Source: Nymphaea colorata (lineage: Eukaryota; Streptophyta; Magnoliopsida; Nymphaeales; Nymphaeaceae). From it: a stretch of DNA of 64,000 nucleotides. Positions 33,288-43,476 of the stretch are shown here, piece after piece; the stretch's first letter is position 1, and the number at the start of each line of letters is the position of its first letter. The translations under genes were made by a program, and so were the position numbers. The stretch covers positions 20,542,854 to 20,606,853 of the forward strand of contig NC_045143.1 of NCBI RefSeq assembly GCF_008831285.2, read 5' to 3'. The notes beneath the pieces are model-generated. The model was not told where the DNA came from. It searched no databases and saw only the letters and a list, made by a program, of their open reading frames with translations.

Positions 33288-34124
33288 GGAGATGATGAGG
33301 AGGAGATTATCAAGCTAAAAGGGTTACTGGCTACAGAATTCGACCTCAAAGATCTTGACAAGCTAAGGTATTTTCTTGGTATGGAGGTTGCTAGGTCTAG
33401 TACTGGTCTTATACTAAACCAAAGGAAATATACATTAGATCTGCTGGAAAAAACTGGTAAATTGGGATGTAGACCTACTCCTACCCCTTTTGACACTGGG
33501 CACAAGTTGAGTCTTAGAGATGGAGAGCCTCTCTGTGAAGAAGACAAGGGAAGATATCAACGTTTGGTTGGGAAGCTAATTTATCTTACCCTCACGAGAC
33601 CTGATATCACCTTTGCGGTGAATGTTTTGAGCCAATTCATGCATGCGCCAACCGATGCACATCTGAAGGTTGTGGACAGAGTGCTATGCTACCCGAAGAA
33701 AAATCCTGGCAAGGGACTCCTGTATGTGAAACAAGAGACTGTGGAAATCGATGATGCGGATTGGGCAGGTTGTGGTAATACCAGACGATCCACTACAGGG
33801 TACTATGTCTACTTGGGAGGAAACCTTGTTGTATGGAGGAGCAAGAGACAGGATGTTTGCTCTAGATCCAGTGCAGAGGCAGAATATAGGGCAGTTGTTA
33901 TGGGAGTGTCAAAGTTATTATGGTTGAAAATATTGTTGACTGACATTGGAATAGAGATTGAATGACCTATGAAGATGTACTGTGATAACAAGTCTGCAAT
34001 CAACTTAGCCAACAATCATGTTCTTCACGACAGAACAAAACATGTTGAAATTGATCGTCACTTCATTCGGGAAAGAATTGCTGCGAAAGAGTTGATCTTA
34101 CCTTACATGAAGTCTGAAGACCAA
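33288..34124 (+). pseudogene. Element C reverse transcriptase end and RNase H
   Basis: Starts in the RT just after where the YVDD would lie ([14 protein letters not shown]), then [74 protein letters not shown], a TGA at 33,963, CDNKSAINLANNH and DRHFIRERIAAKELILPYMKSED. The last part of RNase H and the polypurine tract are deleted. It joins directly to the final 31 bp of the LTR. It is assigned to C because the following LTR end carries C's TSD; C2 as source cannot be excluded. Confidence 0.88.
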
Positions 34125-34155
34125 TCTTCGTCTTCTTCTTGTTCGTATTTCTACA
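34125..34155 (+). repeat. Truncated 3' LTR of element C
   Basis: The last 31 bp of the C LTR (TCTTCGTCTTC to TTTCTACA), followed by the TSD TGGTG. About 220 bp of the LTR were removed by the deletion that also took the end of RNase H. Confidence 0.88.
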
Positions 34156-34680
34156 TGGTGAGTGGCACCACTATCCACAATCCATTCCCCCACAGAAGAG
34201 TTACCTCTGCAAGAGCATGATTAGTCTTTGTCTCATCTGGTGTCTCGGCATGGTTGACATCAATCCGACCCAAGTAGGCCCTCAGTTCACGAAGCTGGTC
34301 AGCAGAAATGGAGACTTTTTCTCCACTGGATTTGGGCATCTCAGACACATGCATCTTCCCAATAGAAGACCTCCCTTTGTTTCCCTTCTTCTCTGGATGA
34401 TGATCCCAACAATAATCCACAGTATGACCAGTTTTCTTGCAGTGAGTGCATATGCGAAGAGATCTGGTCGAGCCTCCAGGACCACGACTTACAAGAGCGG
34501 ATCTCTCATGATAGGGCACGAGATCCCTCTTGCCCTCATTTGTAACCAGCCTTCTCTGTTCTTCTGCTTCAACATAGGAGTACACATCTTCAATACTGGG
34601 CACCTCTCCTGAATTCAGAATCTGGCTTCTAACACCTTCAAACTCATCATTTAAACCAGTATTGAAGATGTGTAATCTCA
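34156..34680 (-). pseudogene. Element A gag C-terminal part and protease start
   Basis: Minus strand: LNDEFEGVRSQILNSGE, VYSYVEAEEQRRLVTNEGKR, zinc knuckle CTHCKKTGHTVDYCWD, VSISADQLRELRAYLGRIDVN, and after a frameshift WIVDSGATHH, cut by C. The first about 220 residues of gag present in C and C2 are deleted: the leader joins directly to LNDEF near 34,660. Confidence 0.9.
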
Positions 34681-35073
34681 GGCCAGTCCAACAAAGGGCA
34701 CGGGCGGCGGTAAAACACGGGCGGAACCGACGACAACGGAAAGTACCAACGGAAGCAAAGAGCAAGGGCGACGTCAGCAGCGGCAGCAAGGGCGACGTCA
34801 GCAGCGGCAGCAAGGGCGACTTCAAGGGAGCAAGTCGCGGCAGCAAGGACGACGTCAGGGAGAAGGTCGACGGCAGCGGAGCAAGGGCGATGGCGGGTGG
34901 AGGAAACACCACGGCGGCGGCGGTGATGGCGCACAAGGCAACGGCGACGACGCACAGGGTGACGCAGGCGGTTGGAAAGGGCGACGGCAGCGGTGGTAGT
35001 AGCAGCAGCAACAGCGGGTGGAGAAAACACCACGATCACCAAAAACGTCCCAACCTCGTTGGCTCTGATACCA
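34681..35073 (-). other. Leader of element A with 24 bp minisatellite and primer-binding site
   Basis: A GC-rich leader. Perfect 24 bp units AGCAAGGGCGACGTCAGCAG(+CGGC) stand at 34,761-34,784 and 34,785-34,808, followed by degraded copies to about 34,860. The primer-binding site (minus-strand TGGTATCAGAGC) is 35,062-35,073, directly beside the 5' LTR. Long open frames on both strands here reflect GC content. Confidence 0.85.
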
Positions 35074-35315
35074 TGTAGAAACACGAACAAAGAGAAAGAG
35101 AAAACGAGGAACACGATGTAACGTGGAAAAACCCTCAACAAAAGGAAAAAAAACCACGGATGAGGAGGAGCTGGTGCCCACTAGCCGCCAGACTCTCTCT
35201 CTCTTAAGATTCCATTAACCTTAAAGATTAGGGTTACAATGATATAAGTATGCCCTAATTAGGACATACTGGATCGGGTCCAAGACCTGGACCCATACAC
35301 CAATATCCGTCAACA
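35074..35315 (-). repeat. 5' LTR of element A
   Basis: A 242 bp LTR matching 15,058-15,294 with about ten differences, including one 3 bp unit change (GAGGAG) and an altered GGGTCCAAGACC. The TSD TTAAT follows at 35,316-35,320. Confidence 0.95.
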
Positions 35316-36777
35316 TTAATGAAAGCACTTTCTCTCCCCTAGATGCTGGTTGTAATAAATCCAATGGTCTATAAGTCACGCGGGAGTCAACACAAGTGCA
35401 TAGATAGGTGTGAAGCAATTTCAAGTCTTGGTAGCAGAAAGATGTGTGTGTGTGTGCATAGGTGCTTCCTCTGCAGTCCCATCGATTTGAATTTAATCAT
35501 GCAGCTACATGGACAAGAGAAAAGCAGATATACTAAGCATGCAATTTTTTTAATGAATAAACATTTTAAGGTAATTGAGCATGTAAAGAAATTTAAGTTT
35601 CCAAGACAATTATTAGTCGCCCTGCTAATTAAGCAAAATGACATAGTCTCTATCTTTGATGATCTAAAGTGTGGACTTGCATAACATTTCAAACTACATG
35701 ATCACTACAAGATGTTAAGTTTCCAAAGTGTCGTTAATAAGATGACACACAATTAAAAGTTTTAATGAAAAAAAAAAATTGACCAAGGCATGCCTGAGCG
35801 ACATGGTGTATAGCGTCAGGGGTGGATTCAAAAAACATACAATAAGGTCAGGGACTTGAAAAACTCAAATGAGCAATACCAATCTGTGTGTGTGTGTGTG
35901 TGTGCATGTGCATGTGTACCTATGTTGCACGCATGTGTGGTAGCGAATACCTTGAGTTTAAGAAGCAACTTTTCAATCTGGACAAGATGCACGGAACACC
36001 CCAAGTGTCTAGAAAAGGATTTGAAAATACTCATAAATTAAAGATTTTGAGAAATACAGAAGGTTTATCTATTTGTGACCAATATAGAAAGTGTCTTGGT
36101 GTGTGGCCTTTGAGCCAGCTTTGAGCAGTAGGGACATCCGAATCAATACTAGAATACAGTTCAATACTTGAACCTGCGGCCCAAGGCATATTTTCTATAT
36201 TTTCTATAAAAGAGGTATACTGTAACACCACAAGTGTGTGGACTAGGACTTGAAAATAGTCATAAATGCAGTTTCCTACAGTACAAACCAAGGCCAATTG
36301 CAAGTGTAGGTTAGAATCTCCGATACCCAGCACTTCGGTCTAAGAAAAATAGATCTTGACAATGATTCTAACGAGACATCTAGAGAAAGATCAGACACAT
36401 GCACTTCTTGCAAAACACATACCATGGAGAAATAAAAGACATGCATCAACTTGATGAGAACAAACACGACGAAGAAGAGCTTCTGCAAGGAGAAATTCCT
36501 GACCTGAAATAAAATCTGGATGTCCACTAGATTGAAGAGAGCCATCCACCTGTACCAGCAGCTACCCTTCTCCTTCAGACAAGCTTCAAAGTTCATGTCA
36601 ATTGTACTTGAACCAGACTTTAATTTGAATGTGCACTCAAGGAATTTGAGCAATAACCAGCCAATTTCATAGCAGGTGCCAATTTGCAGGCACTTTTGGT
36701 ACTAAACTTGAAGTGCACCCAAGTCACTAACAGACGAATAAGCTCTACATAACTGCAAATGTGAAAAGAAAAGAACA
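35316..36777. other. Intergenic with two possible minus-strand exons
   Basis: A (GT)n microsatellite lies at about 35,885-35,904. On the minus strand, 36,612-36,508 reads SGSSTIDMNFEACLKEKGSC then WYRWMALFNLVDIQ, preceded by AAAG and ending at CAG. The following stretch 36,498-36,421 reads QEFLLAEALLRRVCSHQVDA and CLLFLHG in another frame, ending at ATG/GTATGT. Amino acid composition and splice-like borders suggest exons. The family is not recognised and the frames do not join without a splice or a frameshift. Confidence 0.35.
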
Positions 36778-37138
36778 CCACAGCAACAACATACAACACT
36801 AACGTTCTTGACGAGCATGACAACTTAATTGAAATGAAGGCACCATACTTTATAAACACAAAAATCCCTGAAGAGACCTCCAGTCCATGTTAGTTGATGA
36901 AATCAGAACTACATGCAACCGATCCACCTGATGCCTACAACTGAAACCCGACCAAATTGTGGCACTAAAAACCTCCCAATACATTACCTAAAGCCGAAGT
37001 CAAGAGAAGCAGCAAAACAAGGTACTCGATCAGCAATCACGAAGTGGATTGGGGAAAATACCTGCAGATACTATGATATAAGTCTTCCCCATGCAGTCGA
37101 TGATTCCAAATTAGGCGTCCTTTTCATCGACCTATTAT

Positions 37139-37421
37139 TGTTAAGTTTGTGCATATGGGGATCGGGTCTGTTCAGACCCGATCTACTTCTTTTATATCCA
37201 CATGCCTAAGAATACTAGGCGGTGGCATTCTTGTAATATTTTATATATTTTTGTACAAATCTGTTGTAACCTAATTAGGTTAATGTTTTTAATAGAGATT
37301 AAGGATTGCAGGGCTGTATTGGCCGACTGCATCTCTTCCTCCATCGCCTTGCTTTCTATCCTCTCTTCTCAATCTATCTTATTTTCAGCCGGAGAGACAT
37401 GATTTAGTGAAGATTCTTACA
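37139..37421 (+). mobile_element. Solo LTR, 283 bp
   Basis: TGTTAAGTTT to GATTCTTACA with TG...CA ends and a perfect TSD ATTAT (37,134-37,138 and 37,422-37,426). The other duplicate block has the empty site, a single CCTATTATTCC at 50,000-50,010. It contains a GGGTCTG...CAGACCC inverted word and AACCTAATTAGGTT. Orientation is assumed from TGTT at the start. The sequence resembles neither the A/C, B nor D LTR, so it belongs to another family. Confidence 0.93.
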
Positions 37422-38375
37422 ATTATTCCATGTCGATGGCACTGTATTCACTTATAGCTTATAAATTAGCCTCAATCTATTGTACCAGAGACCATGAAAA
37501 GAAGAACAAACCAAGAGTATCTCTATCCGATCAAGGAAGTCTACAGTTTGATCCACATGTTCCCCATGCTGTCAAAGATGCACCTAGAACACCTACGCAC
37601 ATGCTTTTATCTAGGTTAACTATTTCTAAGCAACCAGCGCTTTAAAACACCTTGATTATCATGATAATGAATCACTTATGCAGTTCTGCAATTGGAACTG
37701 AGGTGCCTAGTGGATATCTTCATGAGTCGCAATCATGGAACAAAATGACCATTTTAGAACTTCAAACAATGTCATTTTTTGAAAGTCTTGCAATATCTGT
37801 GACACTGGAAAGAAGCAACAAAAGCACTCATGGCTTGAATTTTCCTGGTAAATGTACATGCACAAACAGATGGAACAGAAACATGTCATCTGCTCCGATA
37901 TGTGGAGAAATAAATCTACATACACATGCAAGTGCAGGTGCAGATGCAGATGCATGTATATAAGCCTGCGGAAACATAGAGAAGCACAGAAGACTGACCT
38001 CCATAGTTAGGAAATACTAGGTCAACAAATAGGTCAGACTTGCAATATCTTGAGCAGAAAATGATTATTTGAAAGCAAATCAAAACATGTGAAAGCCATG
38101 TAAGCCATACAATTAAGGCAAGTACAACAATACTTTAATCCGTTCAACATAGCATGGGGCAAGCCTCAAGTACCTGGATTTACAATCTTAAAAGAATGCT
38201 GGAAAGTAGCAGCAAAATATATTTTAACGCTTATCTCGCAACATGTACTGTGCATGGTCTACCATCAAGAGGACGATGATTGACGACCAACAGCGTAGAT
38301 TATCTTTAAGACATTACTTGTTTTAATGTTTCCAAACCACAAAAACCCAATAAATGACCATTATGAACAACCAAC

Positions 38376-38457
38376 CTTCCTACAGACATAATAGATGAAA
38401 GGCGTGCAATTGACACAGTAACAATCTTCAGAAATTTTTGAAGCCTGTAGTGTTTAT
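38376..38457 (-). pseudogene. ARM-like gene exon 4, copy 1
   Basis: An 82 bp exon copy with TTCCAG acceptor and AAG/GTTGG donor. It encodes HYRLQKFLKIVTVSIARLSS and then IMSVGR, differing from the 50,941-51,022 copy by a few residues (for example KFLKIVTV versus KILKILTV). No intact exon 1 or 2 lies upstream within this block, so it is an orphan duplicate. Confidence 0.6.
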
Positions 38458-39545
38458 CTGGAATTGTCACAGAATTTAGAATCTATTCATAAAAAGTATA
38501 AACATGTAATGAACACACATAGTTTACATATACAAAGTAAAACGACATGCACATTCTTAGAACAATTTAAGCATGTTAACAATTGCAACTGATGATCAGT
38601 AAAGCAACTTCATTTGCAGAAGGAAAAAGTACTACATCCAGTTATCACATAGGAACTGAAAAGCAACTTTACATATATAGATTTAACAAACTATTTAGCA
38701 CAAGAATTCAAGAAATAAGCCACTTTAGGAAAATAAACATAAGCAGAACATAGTATGACGAAACATCTATTCGTTGTGGTATAATAAAACTAATTAAATA
38801 ATCTAATAGCCGCTAGCAACAGGGAAGCACCAGTATATCCTGATGCCAGGGCAAGTTCATAACATCTAAAGGAAAAGTAATATCCCTACAAGAAATAATG
38901 TTTTATTCAAGATTCAAAAGAGACCTCATTTGGAACCCTGAACCACAACTACAGATGTCTCCAAATTCACCTCTGATTTTTTATAACGTGCTTAGGAGGC
39001 AATTGATGGTTCTAGAGTTGTACCTTATGCTGGGAATTTGACTACAATATCCTGCCCCAATTTAATGTCAGGCATTCAAACAAGGTGTTGCATGTGCCAA
39101 TCATCTGTGTTTCCCATTCAGGAACACCAGCCCAGAAGTTGACACCCCCTCCAGTTCATGGTCCTCCTTCAGTTCTTCGGGTTAGATTTCCCTCAATTGT
39201 ATTATTCACGATTATGATAAGTTCTGAACCAACCAAAACTAATTAACCACCTCGAAAAGTTTCATTGTTTTACATGTTCAGATGCATCTGTCAACTTAGA
39301 TTATGGCAAATTCTGATACCAAAACAGAAGGAACATAATTATTGACATTTATTGTATTGATTGCTTGCAATGGCATTGAGTGGATGATGTAAGAAATGCT
39401 TAGACAAACCTGAAACCAGCATAGCAACCATTTAGAATCATTGGAAAGCATATTTGCTTTATACAACTGAATTTGCTCAAGCACTTCACGTTCTAGTTAT
39501 GTCATTTAAAAACAGAAAAATATGTCATGTGCAATATGGAGTTAC

Positions 39546-39757
39546 CTACTTCTGGCAATCTACTTCCAGAAAACTCGAGGGAAACAAGTCCACGGACTAG
39601 GGCGCACCACCCAAGTGAAATAAAATGATCTACTTTCCTTGTGACAATCCCCACAAGATCATTTGCAAAAGCAAGGAAAAGCTCATCGTCTTCAAAAAAG
39701 TCGTTGAACAATGCCCAACATTTGCTTGAACCTTTTTGAACCCTTCAGCTTGACTGC
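39546..39757 (-). pseudogene. ARM-like gene exon 3, first copy, frameshifted
   Basis: Same exon as 52,098-52,308 but 212 instead of 211 bases. An extra T in the CTTTTTT run before GAAGACGATGAG shifts the frame. The donor is GTAACT rather than GTAAGT. Residues after the shift are still readable (FEDDELFLAFANDLVGIVTR). Confidence 0.75.
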
Positions 39758-40243
39758 CTGTGATGACACAACGCTTTAGACCATAACGATTTACCACAAA
39801 GAAAACAATTAAAGTCAGAGTAAATTAGTGGCCTTCTAGAATAAATGTTTCAAAATCAAAGACATCATTGAACCTAATGAATAAATATGAAAACTATTTA
39901 GTAATGATATGCTGACAGTCAATGCACATAGAAACAGTTCACAAATATAAAAAAGACCATAAACCATGTAGATCCAAAAGCCAGCAAATTACACCGTCTC
40001 CTAGAACATGAACTAGAAATGCTTGTGAAACTACACTCATTCTTCAACACAGTGAGTAATCCATCTTGCTGAAAGATGAATCATTGGTTACGAAGCAGTA
40101 ATCTTCATCTTTAGAACCATTCTTCAAATGACCAATAAATCATGTTGGTCAAAGTTAAACTGTTTACATAGCTTAGAGACTACAAGCATAGAGTCACAAC
40201 ATGATTTATTGGTCATGATTTTCAAAGTTAAACTGTTTACATA

Positions 40244-40803
40244 GCTTGTTCTCCTTCCATATTTTTTTAACTGCAACATAGTATAGTACTCAAAATGCAG
40301 TTAAATATCAGGCACCTCAATCTTCAAAATTGCAAAATTCTCTTCGAAATGCATGCTTGAAACAAAACATGAAAGGGGTGGAAAGAAACAATACATCCTC
40401 ATCACACAATCGGAGTCCTCCCAGCACCTTTGCTTCACCACCATGCATGCATGGATGCATGGTTCGTCTCACACAAATATTGATTAATGGCTCATGTTGG
40501 CTTGTAGATGAACTTTCAACTTCAAAAATTGCACTGGAACATTGATGCATAGGAGGAGGTGATAAATGCTCCTAATCCCTTTCTTCACAACCCCCTAGCT
40601 ACCAATTTTAAGAGAAAATACAATGCATGCAGAATCAATGATCAAATCTTTATAGATCATCCTATTGCCTCCTTGTTCTGCTGCACCATCAACAATTATG
40701 AAGACAGGTAGAGTCTCCCCCACAAAAAAGCATATTTAAGTGTCCTATGCACTCAAGAGAGAAAGGGGCTAGCCTTTTCAATAAATAAGAGGCTTGAAGT
40801 GAG
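40244..40803. repeat. 560 bp direct repeat, unit a (partner 42,917-43,476)
   Basis: Almost identical to 42,917-43,476, with about three differences seen near its left end. Starts GCTTGTTCTCC and ends GAGGCTTGAAGTGAG. Contains the word CATGCATGCATGGATGCATGG. Short mirror open frames occur in both, but no family match is evident. Located between the two exon-3 copies. Confidence 0.93.
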
Positions 40804-40881
40804 GCTAATTTATAAGCTATAAGTGAATACAGTGCCATCGACATGGAATAATAGGTCGATGAAAAGGACACCTAATTTGGA
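40800..40881 (-). repeat. 82 bp inverted copy of 49,972-50,053
   Basis: The reverse complement of 49,972-50,053 with one or two differences. In the copy 1 block the matching sequence is split by the solo LTR, but here it is uninterrupted. So the template lacked the LTR. It forms the junction between the 560 bp repeat and the second exon-3 unit. Confidence 0.9.
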
Positions 40882-40983
40882 AAGCATATTTGCTTTATAC
40901 AACTGAATTTGCTCAAGCACTTCACGTTCTAGTTATCTGTCATTTAAAAACAGAAAAATATGTCATGTGCAATATGGACTTAC

Positions 40984-41194
40984 CTACTTCTGGCAATCTA
41001 CTTCCAGAAAACTCGAGGGAAACAAGTCCACGGACTAGGGCGCACCACCCAAGTGAAATAAAATGATCTACTTTCCTTGTGATAATCCCCACAAGATAAT
41101 TTGCAAAAGCAAGGAAAAGCTCATCGTCTTCAAAAAGCCGCTGAACAATGCCCAACATTTGTTTGAACCTTTTTGAACCCTTCAGCTTGACTGC
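40984..41194 (-). pseudogene. ARM-like gene exon 3, second copy
   Basis: 211 bp, encoding the same 70 residues as 52,098-52,308, with CATCACAG acceptor and GTAAGT donor kept. It is intact as an exon but lacks upstream exons 1 and 2 in its neighbourhood. It is more similar to the 52 kb copy than to the neighbouring copy at 39.6 kb. Confidence 0.75.
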
Positions 41195-42500
41195 CTGTGA
41201 TGACACAATGCTTTAGACCATAACGAATTACCACAAAGAAAACAATTAAAGTCAGAGTAAATTAGTGGCCTTCTAGAATATATGTTTCAAAATCAAAGAC
41301 ATCATTGAACCTAATGAATAAATATGAAAACTATTTAGTAATGATATGCTGACTATCAATGCACATAGAAACAGTTCACAAATATAAAAAAGACCATAAA
41401 CCATGTAGATCCAAAAGCCAGCAAATTACACCGTCTCCTAGAACACGAACTAGAAATGCTTGTGAAACTACACTCATTCTTCAACACAGTGAGTAATCCA
41501 TCTTGCTGAAAGATGAATCATTGGTTACAAAGAAGTAATCTTCACCTTTAGAGACATTCTTCAAATGACCAATAAATCATGTTGGTCAAAGTTAAACTGT
41601 TTACATAGCTTAGTAGAGTCACAAGAATTCTCTTCTTTGGTCCCGTGAGTGCTACTTGAGCCTATTGCTGAAAAATTTTATGAAGATAAATACCGAACAC
41701 CAAACTTAATCAACCATCCATAACATAATATCATGTCAACCAAGCAAAAGGAAGACAATGGCATGTCAACAATGTTTCTTCTTCCTCACTTGAGTTGTCT
41801 GAACAAATTCTTATTTAATGATCTCAAGCTGCAAATAACTTGGCATTTGGCATTTACAATGACCAAGGAGGAGGGACATTTCCAACCAATGAGGGCAATA
41901 TTTAGAACAATAGTCAGGACATGCTTCTTATATAAGAATAGTTTGTTTATATTTTTATATCTTATTTGAATGCAAAATATTTCTAAGAAAGTAAAAATTG
42001 TTTCAGAACCTACCTAATTCAAATGCATTCCAGACCTCGAATGGAATGCACGACCATATTAACTTGCAGTAATATTAGTATAATGTATAACATGCTACGG
42101 ACACACAAAAATGTATTACAATGAGAAAATACTGTTGTTTGCTAGTGATAGTCACAAATGGAGGTGATACCTGAAAATATTGCATTCTCAATGACAAAAA
42201 AGAATTACATCACAAATTGAGCTTCATACCTAAACAAGTTTAATTATACAAACTCAAATGCAAATCCCTATCTAAAGTTTTCCAATTAATCCTCAAATCC
42301 TGAAAAGCAACATAAGATCATAATTAAGTACACAACAACAACTAACCAAATCTAAACAACAAAAGAATGTGCGTAGACAATGACTCACATACACAAGACA
42401 CATAGTCGATCCTCATCCAACTCCAAGGCCACAAGGCAATTCAACAACATGCAAAGATCGTTTGAGCGAGTGTCTCATCAAGAACAGAAATGCGACTCAC

Positions 42501-42630
42501 CTTCGACCATGTCGTGGCACTGCGGCAGCACATGAGCATCACGCTTCTGCCACTTGATGATCGCCTCATCTTTCCAAACCCTATTGCCACTCCAAATCGT
42601 GACGACTCCGCCGGCCAGAGCTGACGTCAT
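42501..42630 (-). pseudogene. Exon 1 of a GH2 beta-galactosidase-type gene (orphan)
   Basis: A 130 bp exon: ATG at 42,630, then 43 codons and one base, ending GAAG/GTGAGTC (phase 1). It encodes MTSALAGGVVTIW then NRVWKDEAIIKWQKRDAHV and LPQCHDMVEG. The NRVW-D-x-x-x-x-KW-KRD-H pattern is the N-terminus of the plant family 2 glycoside hydrolases (large beta-galactosidases). In those genes exon 1 also ends at this glycine and the next exon begins SLRYWY. No second exon is visible downstream on the minus strand within this window, so the gene is either truncated here or continues across a very long intron; the first is more likely. Identification rests on remembered family sequence. Confidence 0.7.
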
Positions 42631-42916
42631 CTTGCCGGAGAATGGGGAAAACACTTGGACCTAACCATTTGAATTCCAAGAAGTCGCACTACAATCTTAT
42701 GCTCCAAAGGGTGACGCTGAAATAGAGGAAAAAGTTAGAAAGCTGACCAATTTAAGGAATTAAAGAATAATGCACAAATAGTAAGTTGAAAATCTTTTTT
42801 CACATCATTTAAAATGTAAACGCTTCAAATTGCAAATGAGGATCATAAAACTCCACAGTCCAATGCAGCCACTGATGTTTCATCTTTGAAGGCTCATTGA
42901 CTGTGTATCACGCACT

Positions 42917-43476
42917 GCTTGTTCTCCTTCCATATTTTTTTGTCTGCAACATAGTATAGTACTCAAAATGCAGTTAAATATCAGGCACCTCAATCTTCAA
43001 AATTGCAAAATTCTCTTCGAAATGCATGCTTGAAACAAAACATGAAAGGGGTGGAAAGAAACAATACATCCTCATCACACAATCGGAGTCCTCCCAGCAC
43101 CTTTGCTTCACCACCATGCATGCATGGATGCATGGTTCGTCTCACACAAATATTGATTAATGGCTCATGTTGGCTTGTAGATGAACTTTCAACTTCAAAA
43201 ATTGCACTGGAACATTGATGCATAGGAGGAGGTGATAAATGCTCCTAATCCCTTTCTTCACAACCCCCTAGCTACCAATTTTAAGAGAAAATACAATGCA
43301 TGCAGAATCAATGATCAAATCTTTATAGATCATCCTATTGCCTCCTTGTTCTGCTGCACCATCAACAATTATGAAGACAGGTAGAGTCTCCCCCACAAAA
43401 AAGCATATTTAAGTGTCCTATGCACTCAAGAGAGAAAGGGGCTAGCCTTTTCAATAAATAAGAGGCTTGAAGTGAG
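42917..43476. repeat. 560 bp direct repeat, unit b (partner 40,244-40,803)
   Basis: Partner of unit a at a constant offset of 2,673 bp, so no net indel between them. It lies upstream of the GH2 exon on the minus strand. It may be the original, since its flanks show no scar, while unit a is joined to an inverted piece. Confidence 0.93.

Larger units (their letters stand above)
23788..34155 (+). mobile_element. Ty1/copia retrotransposon C, nested in A
   Basis: Begins with a full 5' LTR (23,788-24,039) and ends with the last 31 bp of an LTR (34,125-34,155). It is flanked by the TSD TGGTG on both sides (23,783-23,787 and 34,156-34,160). Its own DNA is 23,788-27,299 plus 33,288-34,155; the rest is D, C2 and a host-derived filler. 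The insertion is in the protease active site codons of A, whose frame (VDSGATHHM-TGN) is restored when C is removed. Protein sequence is very close to A, so the two families are sisters. Most of the reverse transcriptase, the end of RNase H and nearly all of the 3' LTR are lost. Confidence 0.93.
15058..35315 (-). mobile_element. Ty1/copia retrotransposon A (outer shell of the nest)
   Basis: Outermost element, read on the minus strand. Its 3' LTR is 15,058-15,294 and its 5' LTR 35,074-35,315. Both start TGTTGA and end TCTACA, and both are flanked by the duplication TTAAT (15,053-15,057 and 35,316-35,320). Its own DNA is only 15,058-15,846, 21,298-23,787 and 34,156-35,315; the rest is inserted elements. 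Domain order is gag, protease, integrase, reverse transcriptase, RNase H, as in Ty1/copia. The LTRs differ at roughly 4% of positions. Part of gag and part of the reverse transcriptase are deleted, so it is defective. Confidence 0.96.
36778..42201. repeat. Segmental duplication, copy 1 (partner 49,643-53,311)
   Basis: Matches 49,643-53,311 in direct orientation with only a few percent differences. It is 1.75 kb longer for two reasons. A solo LTR (37,139-37,421) is inserted. The exon-3 region is present twice (about 39,436-40,200 and 40,882-41,640), the two separated by a 560 bp repeat and an 82 bp inverted piece. The block carries exons 3 and 4 of the ARM-like gene on the minus strand. Both ends are sharp: unrelated sequence follows after CAATGACAAAAAA in each copy. 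Confidence 0.93.
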
